A stretch of 64,000 nucleotides of DNA from Bugula neritina (Eukaryota > Bryozoa > Gymnolaemata > Cheilostomatida > Bugulidae): positions 9,463,429-9,527,428 of the forward strand of contig OZ037769.1 of NCBI GenBank assembly GCA_964035545.1, in the 5' to 3' direction. The notes beneath the pieces are model-generated. The model was not told the origin of the DNA. It was given only the letters and a program-made list of their open reading frames with translations, and made no database searches. Below are positions 46,438 to 55,816 of the stretch, piece after piece. The translations under genes and the position numbers were made by a program. Position 1 is the stretch's first letter. Each line of letters starts with the position of its first letter.

Positions 46438-47545
46438 TTACACTATAAGATTCTTCTCTGCTGCTGATCGTACTGAAAACAGATTAGCTTTCAGTCCAGG
46501 CACATGTAATACGCCATACATTGTGTTCGTCTTTATTTGTTGGCCTCTTGTGCGAGTGAAAATTTCTATATTTCCCCTGCCAACGACTTCCAGCACATGA
46601 CCACCAAGAGTAACTTTCTGTGGAACTTCAAAAATGTTGTATACCTTAAATAGATCCTTGTTGTGTGTCATATGTGAAGTAGCACCTGAGTCTATGACCA
46701 GTTATTCTCCTTTTCCCCTTTTGATATGAAGAAGGCACTGTCAGTTTCCTCAATTGCATTCTGATTCTGTGTTACGGGTTTAGCATTATGACCGGATTCA
46801 TCAGCTAGACCTATTTTTGAACAGTTCCGTATAAGATGCGCTGGAGAGCCACACTTGAAACATGTTTTCTTTGTGTAGTGTGGCTTGCTTCGATAGTTAC
46901 CAGTAACAAGAGCTGTGTCTATGTTACGATCTGTTGGTACATGAGTTTGTTCCTTTCGTAGTTGTTCTTTAGACATAAGAGCCTGTTGCACATAGTGCAG
47001 TGTCAGGTCTTCGAATCGAGCTTCTAGAGCAGTTACCAGTGTTGAGTAGCTGCTAGGCAGGTTACCAAGTAGTGTCACTTCCTGATCTTCTTCACTAATA
47101 GAGGAGTTTACAGCAGCCAGCTTGTCAGTTAATTCCTTCATATATCTATTGTGCTGCTCAATCGATGCATTTTCTCCCATTACGGTTCTGAAATATCGCT
47201 TTTTTAGGAACAATCTGTTGGTTAAGGTATCGTGCTCAAAATGTTTTTGTAAAGTGCTCCATGCTTACTTTGGTTCTGTGCAGCTGGTTATGAGATATAG
47301 CAAATCATCGCTCATCTCGCGTACAATAATTGACATAGCCTTGCTTGATTTCCTTGTATAGTCCAATTTCGTTTAAGCACTAGCTGATTCTTCAGGCTCA
47401 GTTATAGAGCCATCAACATATCCCCATAATTCTTTAGCAATCAGCAAATGCTTGAGCTTTAACTTCCAAGTGCTATAATTTTTCCTTGACAACTTGTGTA
47501 CAGATTGCTTGTCTTCAATAATTCCAGCTATTTCGTCTTTTTATA
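46438..47545 (-). pseudogene. copia A gag and protease
   Basis: The gag start region (about 47545-47400) has a YSTWKLKLKHLLIAKELW stretch and then a stop. The frame at 47213-46692 ends with a CCHC knuckle (C-x2-C-x4-H-x4-C, CFKCGSPAHLIRNC). The protease DSGATSHM motif follows near 46690 in another frame, so gag and protease are out of register. Confidence 0.85.
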
Positions 47546-47573
47546 CTACTGTAACTAATGTTTGAGATAGCAC

Positions 47574-47588
47574 TCTGGGCCCATAACC
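47574..47588 (-). promoter_or_regulatory. copia A primer-binding site (initiator tRNA-Met anticodon arm)
   Basis: Directly after the 5' LTR the minus strand reads GGTTATGGGCCCAG. It is complementary to the CTGGGCCCATAACC anticodon stem-loop of eukaryotic initiator tRNA-Met. Drosophila copia is known to prime from this internal tRNA-half site. Confidence 0.85.
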
Positions 47589-47807
47589 TGTTAGAGTTAT
47601 AATTTGACAAAGCTTTTTATTGCACAAAATATTACAAATAACCGAACTAAGAACAAAAAACATAAGTAGCACACATAAGTAGATAGCTATAAAATTGCTA
47701 TTACAGATAAGCAGCTGAGTACAGTAGGCATAAGCTGAGAAACAAAAGCACATTGAAATAGCATCAACTGATTCAATGTGTGGCTATAAACATATTTACT
47801 GACAACA
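47589..47807 (-). repeat. copia A 5' LTR
   Basis: 219 bp, TG...CA on the minus strand, ending next to the primer-binding site. It is the partner of 42649-42867. Confidence 0.92.
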
Positions 47808-50050
47808 TCAAATTCGTCAGAGCTACTTGAATCGTCATCTATTGGCCGTTGTAAATTTAGCTTCTTCGTGTTTTTCCAATTTCTCCTAAAGGTCTTGCCT
47901 TTTACTCTCACATCGTAGCTATCTGGTTCTTCTCTTTTCCCAATAACTCATTTTTTTCTTTCTATTCCCTGAACCTACCCATGCCACTTCATCTTCTCAG
48001 AACTCCACCTTGGGCTTAGCAGCAACCCTGTGGTTTTTAGCATTTTTCTGTCTCTCTTTAAGATCTTTATTTCGCTCGCAAAACTCATCCTGAGGGGCAG
48101 GAGATTTTTCATCAGGAAGATAAGTCCTGAAATTTCTCTCTAACAAGAGCTCTGACGGAAATATTCCACTCTCTAAAGGTGTATTACGGTATACTAATAG
48201 CGTCTGGTTCTTTTTTCTCTTTATCCCAGATGCGTTTAACAATCTGTACAATTGGTTCTGCCAGACGGTTACTCTCATGGTAGTGGGGACTGCTGTTGAT
48301 ATGCTTTACTTTACTCTGGGGCATGTAGTCCTTGAATTTATGACCCATATAACACAGTCCATTATCACTGCGGAGCTAGCATGGGAGGCCAGACCTCACA
48401 AACACTTTCTTCATTTCTTTCATTACAGCTTCAACTGTTTTTGTTTCAATTCCAATCGCTTCGATCCACCTTGAGTAGTAATCAATCATGAGTAGATAAT
48501 CTTTACCTTTGTACTCAAATAAATCTAATTCTAGAGTGTGCCATGGTGGATCCGGAAGTTTAGAAGGTTTCATTGAAAAAGTTTTCATCTTTCTATGGAT
48601 TATGCATTTGCTACAGCGATCAATATATCTCTGTAGATCTACTCTCATTCCCGGCCCATGAATGCTGGTCCTGGCCGTCCGAAGGAATCTTTCCAGGCCT
48701 TGGTGACCTCTGTGTATTCTTTCAATCATTCCTTCTCTTAGATTTTCTGGGATTACTATCATGTTTCTCATCACTATGCCATTTTGAAAGGATAAGTGCT
48801 CCCTTTGGGTCCAATTGTCTAATCTATTCTTTGTAGTGTTTCCCTCTTCTCCACCCTTCTAGAACTTTCTCAGTAATACTTTGTATTCCCCTCTGTCAGA
48901 TTTCCTCTAGGATCTGGTCATCAAAAATCCTTTCAGCTTTGGTGATCATTCTCATGTGCATCTACACACGGTCAATTATTGCTCATTTTTGTGGTGTCGC
49001 TTCGTTTGCCGCTATTGATATGAGATCAGCCATAAACATTGGGTTTCTCAGGGTGTGAGCGATATCAAAGTTGTATCACATCAATCTCAGTTTAAATCGT
49101 TTGCACCGAAGCAGGAGATTAGCCAAATCGCTCTATAAAAGGTTTCACCAGCGGCTTGCGATCTGTCTCCACCTCAAAGTTCGACCCTATGAGCAAAAGT
49201 CGAACTTATCACATGCCTAGGTGATCACAAAAGCTTTTTTCAATTGAGCTACCGGTTTCTCGGCTTCTGTAAATTTCCTCGACACAAATCCTACTTGCTG
49301 CCATTGTTACATTTCATTTTTCTGTAACAGCGCTCTGCCCATGGCATGACAGTGAATTAGTTCGATAATTGAACCAATCCACACTACTGAATCTGCAGTC
49401 ACCCGTGTCTCGTTTTTACATCATACTTAGCCAGAACTGGAGGACAACTTATCTCTTCCTACAGGGCTTCAAAACTCCTTTGCTGGTCAACATCCCAACA
49501 CCCGTCTTGCTGCCGTTTAGCTCCTGCTAGGATTTACTCAGCTCAGCTAGTCTTTGGCTGAATTTATAAACGTAGTTGACTATACCTAAAAAAAATTTCA
49601 GCTTTTTCTCAGTGACCGCTAGATTCTTTGCCGGCTTTGACGAGATCCCATTTTCTTCAATGTGGTGGCATAGAAAAATAATATTTCTCACTCTGAACTC
49701 ACACTTCCTCTCATTCATTTTCAACCCGGCCTCCCCCAGTCTCCATATCTATTCTTGTTTAAGGGGTCTACCCCAGGATCCAGCAAGGACTTGTGTGATG
49801 GCCTTAGTGTTTCTTTAGCTACATTCAGCTCCTTCCTAATTTTACTGTTTATGACAGACAGGTCAATGCCAGCTGTTTTCACAGTTGTATTAAGACATTT
49901 CCTTTGAGTTTCGCCTGCTGACTCTCATAATTTTACCAAGTTCATATAGTCAGAGGAATTTCTCACCAAAGTATTCTTCCCCTGATCAAAATATATCGTA
50001 TGGTCAATCTTATGTTCCTCCTTCTGGTAGTGGGCCGCCTAATCAAATTC
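47808..50050 (-). mobile_element. gypsy B: degenerate Ty3/gypsy element, RT to integrase
   Basis: On the minus strand: an RT fragment near 49724-49527 (KMNERKCEFRVRNIIFLCH, then KKLKFFLGIVNYVYKFS), RNase H traces, and the integrase zinc-binding and core region at 48774-48376 (HRGHQGLERFLRTA, CSKC, LDLFEYKGKDYL with the first Asp). More integrase follows at 48278-47997, with a basic VKGKTFRRNW-type tail near 47900, where copia A interrupts it. Many stops are present. The junction with copia B at about 50.05 kb is approximate. Confidence 0.75.
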
Positions 50051-53000
50051 ATCAGATGTGAAATAACGGTTCTCATCATTTTCTGCCTAGTTGGCATCAC
50101 AGTAGCCGACAGGCGGTTTGTTACATTTAGAAAATGTGATATCGTACTCCATAGCACCTTTGAGGTATCTGAGTACACGCCTAGCAGCTGTCGTGTGCGT
50201 TTTGGTGGAAGTGGCGTTAAACTCGCACAGTACTCCTACAGTATGATATGCCAGGGTGGGCGCAGTTAATGCGTATAGCAGACTGCTTATTATTGATTGA
50301 TACACTGTGCAATCTACCGGTTTGCTTCCGTTCTCTTTCACTAGCTTGGTGTCAGTTGCCACTGGAGTTGCTGCTGTTTTGCAATTAGCCATTTCGTACT
50401 TGTCTAGTATCCGCTTTATTTACTGTTTCTAATGAAGCTTCAGATCAGAGCTGGTCAAATCTGCATTTATACCGAGACAAAACTGGAGTTGTCCCAGGTC
50501 TTTTATCAGCACTTTTAAGTTTGGTGAATCCTTGATCTCTTGCATCGACTGAAGTGTGTAAGAGGAAATAACATTATCATCCACATTTACTGCTGCGAGT
50601 GGTTTTTACATCATTCACACCCTGTACGTAAATACACTAGTCAATGCTAGATGGTGTGAAACTCAGAGATTGTACGAACTTATCTAAAATTAAGTTCCAG
50701 TAGCATGGGAACTGTTTAAGTCCGTAGAGTTAGCGATTAAGTTTACAGACTAAATCCTCACTCATTGGTTCTACAAAGCCATCAAGTTGCCTCATGTAAA
50801 CCTTTTCTTTAAGTGTACCATTCAACAAAGCGGCAGCAACACCCATTTGATGCATTAGCATTCCCCAATCTACACCATGTGACAATAGGTTTCTCAATGA
50901 AGAGCGATGGACCACAGGTAGGAGTGTTTCTTCATAATCTGTACTTGGTTTTTCGGCGTATCCTTGTCCTACGAGCCTAGCTTTTGGTAGAGGTGTTAAC
51001 GACCAGGTATTGTTATCTATCAAGTATCAGCGCTCTGTACTCCTCATTTGCTGCATCAGACCACTGCGCAGACTGTGGACTGGCGATTTTTTCTGACATC
51101 AAGTGTGGCTCTAAAATATCACTGGCCAGACATGCAATGTGATTCACCTAGTCATCAATGCCATACCTCACAACTGGTTTGATAGTGGGCTCAGACCTAC
51201 GAACAGGCTGTGTTACCTTGGATATATCAACAGGAATTGTCTCATTATTTAAAATTGGTTTTGGTAACCCTATTTCATTTCCGTTGGACACAACATCTCT
51301 ATGAATTACTACTTTGTTAGTTGTTGGGTCTAACAAGCGATATGCCTTGAACCTAAAGCTATACCCTACCGTGACCATCTGTTCAAATTTTTCATCAAAT
51401 TTCTGTTGCAGTTCATTAGGTATATGCGCATATGTTGTTGAACCAAGTATTTGTATATTACTAATATCAAGCTTATGGTCATACCACAGTTGACACGGAG
51501 TTTTCATCACCTGGTGAGCAGTCGTAGAAACACGATTCCGCACATACACAGCAGTGCTCACAGCCTCTGCCCAGAAAGACTTTTATAGCCCTGACTCTAT
51601 GATCGTTGCCCTTGCAGCCTCACATACTGCGCAGTTAAAGCACTCAGCAACGCCATTCTGCTGCAGGGTATAACGTGCTCTCAGTTCATGGTGAATACCT
51701 TCAAAGCGTAGATGTTGTTCACACTGATAAGACATGTATTCACCGCCACCATCAGATTGTAGTGTACCTCCAGTTTGTCCTGTTTTATTTGTCACTAGAG
51801 CCTGGTATTCCTAAAAAACTGAAAAATGCATCAGATTTATGCTTGACAAAGTATACATGAATAAATCTACTATAATCATCTATGAATGGCACAAAATACC
51901 TACTACCATCAATTAATGCAGTTTGCATGGGCGTACATACATCACTGTGAATCAACTGTAAGGGACAGGTAAACTTGATTTGATCTTTGGATTTGAATGG
52001 CTTTCGAGTCATTTTGCCTTTAGTACATGGAGCACACATGCTTACAGTTACATGCACCTGTAACAAGCTGATTACTAGGCATTTGTTTGATTGTAGCATG
52101 ATTGATGTGAGCTAGTTTCTGGTGCCATACAGTGTTACATGCGACCAAATTTACCGCGTTTTCAGATGACTCCAAATCTAGATAATATAGCTTACCAAAC
52201 AGATTTCCTATAGCGTGTACATTTTTTGTCTCATCACGAAGTCAACATCAACTATGGATGTACTGCACTACCATACCTTTACTTGCTGCAAATCTAACGG
52301 AGAACAGATTTTTTTCAAGGCAGGTACGTGAAGCACGTTGTGGAGAGTTGCTTTTTTCTGCACGTGACTGATGGTTGAATATCAAGTTGTAATCCCTACT
52401 ATATCAACTACTCTAGCATCGGCTATGGCTACCTTCTCTGGTTTCTGAAGCTTGACATACGTAGTGAAGTCTGACTCCTTGGGCGTCATGTCTCTCGACT
52501 CTCCACTGTCGATGAGCCAAGAATTAACTGTGTTTCTGCTGCTGTCACTCACTTCTTTCCCAGAAAAAGCACTTTTTTTGTGTTCGACTTCAGATGGTTT
52601 ACTGCGACTCCCAGCAGCTAGTCTTGCCTTGTAATGCCATCGGCCGCCACGCCCTCTAACTCGGCCACGCTCATGATGACCAGAATTATAACGTGGTTGA
52701 GGACATTTTCTAGCCATATGATTCCATGAGTGACAGTCAAAGCATCTTCCCTCACTCAGAATATAGTGCAGTTTCAGAACACGCTGATGTTCTGCCACGG
52801 CGGACATCGAGCAAGCCCTGGACCCTGTTACCTTGCTTTTGTTCTTTGTTGAGCTATGAATTCTAGTCGGATTCTAGTGTTGATGTCTCGGTTTTTTTTG
52901 TGCTTTTTATGCTGCCACGTCTGTCGCATATGTTTCAGGTAGACTCCCAAGAAGCGTTAAAACTTGATCTTCTCCAGATATGTCAACTTTTATAGCACAA

Positions 53001-53446
53001 AATTTATTTATCAATAATATCCTTCATATGCTTGAGGTGTGATTCTATTGACTCACCATCTTTCATGACAGCTCTAAAATGCTGTTTCTTTACATTTATT
53101 CGATTTGCTAATGTATCTCTTCACAGTGTGATTGAAATGCATCCCAGGCAGCCTTTGCCGTATCACAACTGATTACAAAATATGTGTATTCATCACTTTC
53201 TGCTACACTATGTGACTAAGTGCCTTCTTTTCATTTAGCTTGTGTGCCTTCTTCACTGCTGCACTCTCACTGCTGCCTGGTTCTTCGGCTGTGCCATCAC
53301 AAAGTTCAAAAAGTTCCTTTGCTATGAAGAGATGTTTAAACTTAAACTTCCAAGTAGGAAAATAGATAGCTGTCAACTTGGCCACTAAAAGCTTCTGATT
53401 ATCCATCCTCAATTACTTTAATGATTGGTACTGAATATGAGTTCGA

Positions 53447-53460
53447 GTGGGCCTATAACC
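53447..53460 (-). promoter_or_regulatory. copia B primer-binding site
   Basis: GGTTATAGGCCCA immediately follows the 5' LTR. It matches the initiator tRNA-Met anticodon-arm complement with one substitution. Confidence 0.75.
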
Positions 53461-53662
53461 TGTAGTCATTTCTGATAATGAGTAGTATTATATTCTTTCA
53501 ATATGGAGCGGAAAGCAAAATTATTTTTATGAAAATTAAGGGTAAAAAATCAGGAAGTAGGATAACTCATCAAAACTAGAATTTTTTTTTAATAAAGCAG
53601 ATGCACAACTCTAAATTAAAATGATATTTTTTAAATTGCAAAAAGCTAGTGTATATTCAACA
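53461..53662 (-). repeat. copia B 5' LTR
   Basis: 202 bp on the minus strand from TGTTGAATATAC to GACTACA. It is inferred from the TG...CA ends and the adjacent primer-binding site, since no partner LTR was found. Confidence 0.65.
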
Positions 53663-53788
53663 ATAACGTTAAAATTCGCCGAGTGTAGTTACTCAACTCT
53701 TTGTCCTGACTCTGTTTCCATTTCTGGAAGCTGTGCCTTAAAATTGTCTTGTTCTCCCTTTTGGAAAAATCTTTCTCAAACACCTTGT
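53663..53788 (-). pseudogene. gypsy F gag remnant, part below gypsy C
   Basis: The minus strand encodes a KVFEKDFSKRENK stretch followed by FQKWKQSQDKEL, which continues the gag-like sequence found above gypsy C at 58508-58790. It is cut off by the copia B LTR. Confidence 0.5.
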
Positions 53789-53975
53789 TGTGTTTCAAAC
53801 AGGTGTATTGATCATAAAATAATTTACAATGAAAACAGTAGAAGTGTTACCACCTTATATATTAACTTGCACAAAAAAGCTGATATAGCTGTATATAAAT
53901 AAACAAAATAAGCGCTGAAGCTAACATGAAAAAGCCATTACATCTTTTAGATTTATGCAAAGTCATGCTATAACA
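53789..53975 (-). repeat. gypsy C 3' LTR
   Basis: 187 bp, from TGTTATAGCATGAC to GAAACACA on the minus strand, preceded by the polypurine tract. Confidence 0.94.
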
Positions 53976-54007
53976 CCTCCCGACTAGCTTAAAGTACTAT
54001 GTCTCTT

Positions 54008-55816
54008 TTAGCGTCTAGTTTGCCATCGGGTTCTGGTTGAACGTCTCGGATGGTCCCGGGTATATTCATCACCATCTGGTTGTCTAGGATTGCGTCTAGG
54101 TTGTGAGGGTACAGGATCTGGCTCTGGTGTTTCCTCTTGTTGTGCAGTATTTTCAGTGGTAACCATCAAATCATCAGGTGGCTCTGTATCTTCTGTACTG
54201 GAATGTCGTGGACAGAGTTGGTCAATGTGTCGTTTCCAAACTGGTCCTTTAGGTATGACTTTCACATTCACAGAGCGGCTCGCCAAAACTTTGATCACAA
54301 CTGCCTTGATCCACTTGGGTTGTCTGTCTCTTCTAGGCCCATAGTATAGAGCATAGCAAGGCGTTCCAACTGTGTAGCAGTGTAGTTTGTTGGTAGTCTT
54401 TTTCTGTTGCATCTGATGTCTTTGAGATAGGTGTGCTGGAGAGGGAAGTAGAACATCTATTTTGGCTCTGATCTGTCGTCCATTCAGTAGCTCACTTGGA
54501 GAAAATCCATAAGGCAATGGTGTTCTTCTGTATTGCATTAGGAACTCTTGGAGGGCCTCCCTGGGTGGAGGTGTAGACTTTCTCAGCGATTGCTTAAAGG
54601 ATTCTACTAGTCGTTCTGCTGCTCCATTGGTAGCGGGATGATAAGGTGCTCCTCTTAGGTTGACAATTCCTCGATCTTTACACCACTGTTGGAATTTTTC
54701 TGAAGTGAAACTGGGTCCATTATCTGTCACTATGGTATGAGGGTAACCAAAGTGAGCGAAGTCTGTCTCCAATAAGTTAGTTGTCATCTTGGTTGATATA
54801 GAGCTCGTAGGATGAATGCAAGGATACTTGGTGAATGCATCCACAAGCACTAGCCAATTTGTTCCCATAAAGTTGATTGCATGGTCTACGGGTAGTCTGC
54901 TCCATGGCTTTTCAGGCATCATCCAAGGGTGAACTGGTGACTTCTTTTCCTGGTTTTGGTGCTCTCCGCAGGTTGAGCATTGCTGTGACAATTCTGTAAT
55001 GTCGTTGTCTGATCTTGGCCAATAGACTGCTGTGCGGGCAAGTTGCTTCATACGTTGTCTGCCAAAGTGTCCCATATGTAGTATTTCTAACACTTGTTTC
55101 TGCAGGGATAAAGGTATGACAATCCTTGCTCCATAGAGTAGGCATCCGCTTTCAACTGTCAGTGAGGTTGCGATCTTCTTGAAGTCTTTAATGGTGTAGC
55201 CATCAGCGATTGTTTCTGACGATTCTTTGCTTTCTTCACCATCCATCCATCCTTCCATAGTGTATCGCATCACGGTGCTGAGTACTGGATCTTGGGCCGT
55301 CTCTTTCTTTAGAACTCCAGGATCTGTAGGTTTCAGCTGCTTTCCAATAGTCTTTATTGTGCAAACTGTGTCGATATCCACACCTTCTTCCTCCTTATCA
55401 AAGCCATCGTCTGATCCCATTGGTAGGCGACTCAGTATGTCTGCATTGCCGTGGTCTGATGTCTTTCTGTGTTCAATGGTGTACTTGTATTGGCTGAGAG
55501 TGAGTGCCCATCTAGCAAGTCTCTTGGCTGCCATAGCTGGTGTTGCTTTGTTGGGTCCAAAGATTGCCAGTAGTGGTCGGTGATCTGTAACCAATACAAA
55601 GCTTCTTCCATACAGAAACTGATGAAACTTGGTGATTCCAAATATGATTGAGAGTGCTTCCTTCTGTACTTGACTGTATCTTTGCTGAGTTTTTGTCAGA
55701 GTTTTGCTGGCATGGGCAATTGGTCGCTCTGTCCCGTCTTGGTAATGATGAAACAACACAACTCCAATTCCAACTTCTGATGCATCACAGGATATGCCAA
55801 TTTGTAGAGGGGTCAT
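54008..55816 (-). CDS. gypsy C RNase H and integrase frame, 602 codons
   Basis: The frame opens inside RNase H (CDASEVGIG with the first catalytic Asp near residue 11, TDHRPL near 78). An H2C2 zinc-binding region follows (H247, H250, C280, C283), then the integrase core with D326 (VDAF), D365 (TDNG) and E401 (AAERLVE), giving the D,D-35-E spacing. A basic, Arg-rich tail ends the protein. The apparent ATG at 55816 is probably not a true start: this is the downstream part of Pol, in a different frame from the upstream part and overlapping it by 32 nt. The catalytic residues are all present. Confidence 0.93.
   Translation of the reverse strand: MTPLQIGISCDASEVGIGVVLFHHYQDGTERPIAHASKTLTKTQQRYSQVQKEALSIIFGITKFHQFLYGRSFVLVTDHRPLLAIFGPNKATPAMAAKRLARWALTLSQYKYTIEHRKTSDHGNADILSRLPMGSDDGFDKEEEGVDIDTVCTIKTIGKQLKPTDPGVLKKETAQDPVLSTVMRYTMEGWMDGEESKESSETIADGYTIKDFKKIATSLTVESGCLLYGARIVIPLSLQKQVLEILHMGHFGRQRMKQLARTAVYWPRSDNDITELSQQCSTCGEHQNQEKKSPVHPWMMPEKPWSRLPVDHAINFMGTNWLVLVDAFTKYPCIHPTSSISTKMTTNLLETDFAHFGYPHTIVTDNGPSFTSEKFQQWCKDRGIVNLRGAPYHPATNGAAERLVESFKQSLRKSTPPPREALQEFLMQYRRTPLPYGFSPSELLNGRQIRAKIDVLLPSPAHLSQRHQMQQKKTTNKLHCYTVGTPCYALYYGPRRDRQPKWIKAVVIKVLASRSVNVKVIPKGPVWKRHIDQLCPRHSSTEDTEPPDDLMVTTENTAQQEETPEPDPVPSQPRRNPRQPDGDEYTRDHPRRSTRTRWQTRR

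Larger units (their letters stand above)
42649..47807 (-). mobile_element. copia A: Ty1/copia LTR retrotransposon, degenerate, split by a MITE
   Basis: Order on the minus strand: 5' LTR, primer-binding site, gag, protease, integrase, reverse transcriptase, RNase H, 3' LTR. This is the copia order, with integrase before RT. The LTRs are 219 bp each and about 93% alike by eye. The flanking pentamers TCAAA and TTAAA on the plus strand match 4/5, a likely target duplication inside gypsy B. Several stops and frameshifts make it non-autonomous. A 767-bp MITE sits between the RT and RNase H coding parts. Confidence 0.93.
50050..53662 (-). mobile_element. copia B: degenerate, 3'-truncated Ty1/copia element
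   Basis: It has a 5' LTR (53461-53662) and primer-binding site, then gag (53412-53203 with WKFKFKHLFIAKELFELCDG). A CCHC knuckle (CFDCHSWNHMARKC) and protease IDSG motif lie in 52807-52382. Integrase parts lie in 52099-51148 (HSDVC, then QQNGVAE, then the GYSFRFKAYRL block) and RT parts in 51023-50087. RNase H begins near 50110 and is lost at the join with gypsy B. No 3' LTR was found. The proteins are related to but clearly diverged from copia A. Confidence 0.85.

Noticed and set aside
46680-46695. Programmed frameshift between gag and protease in copia A
   Set aside because: The element has many other stops and shifts, and no slippery site stands out; decay is the simpler reading.
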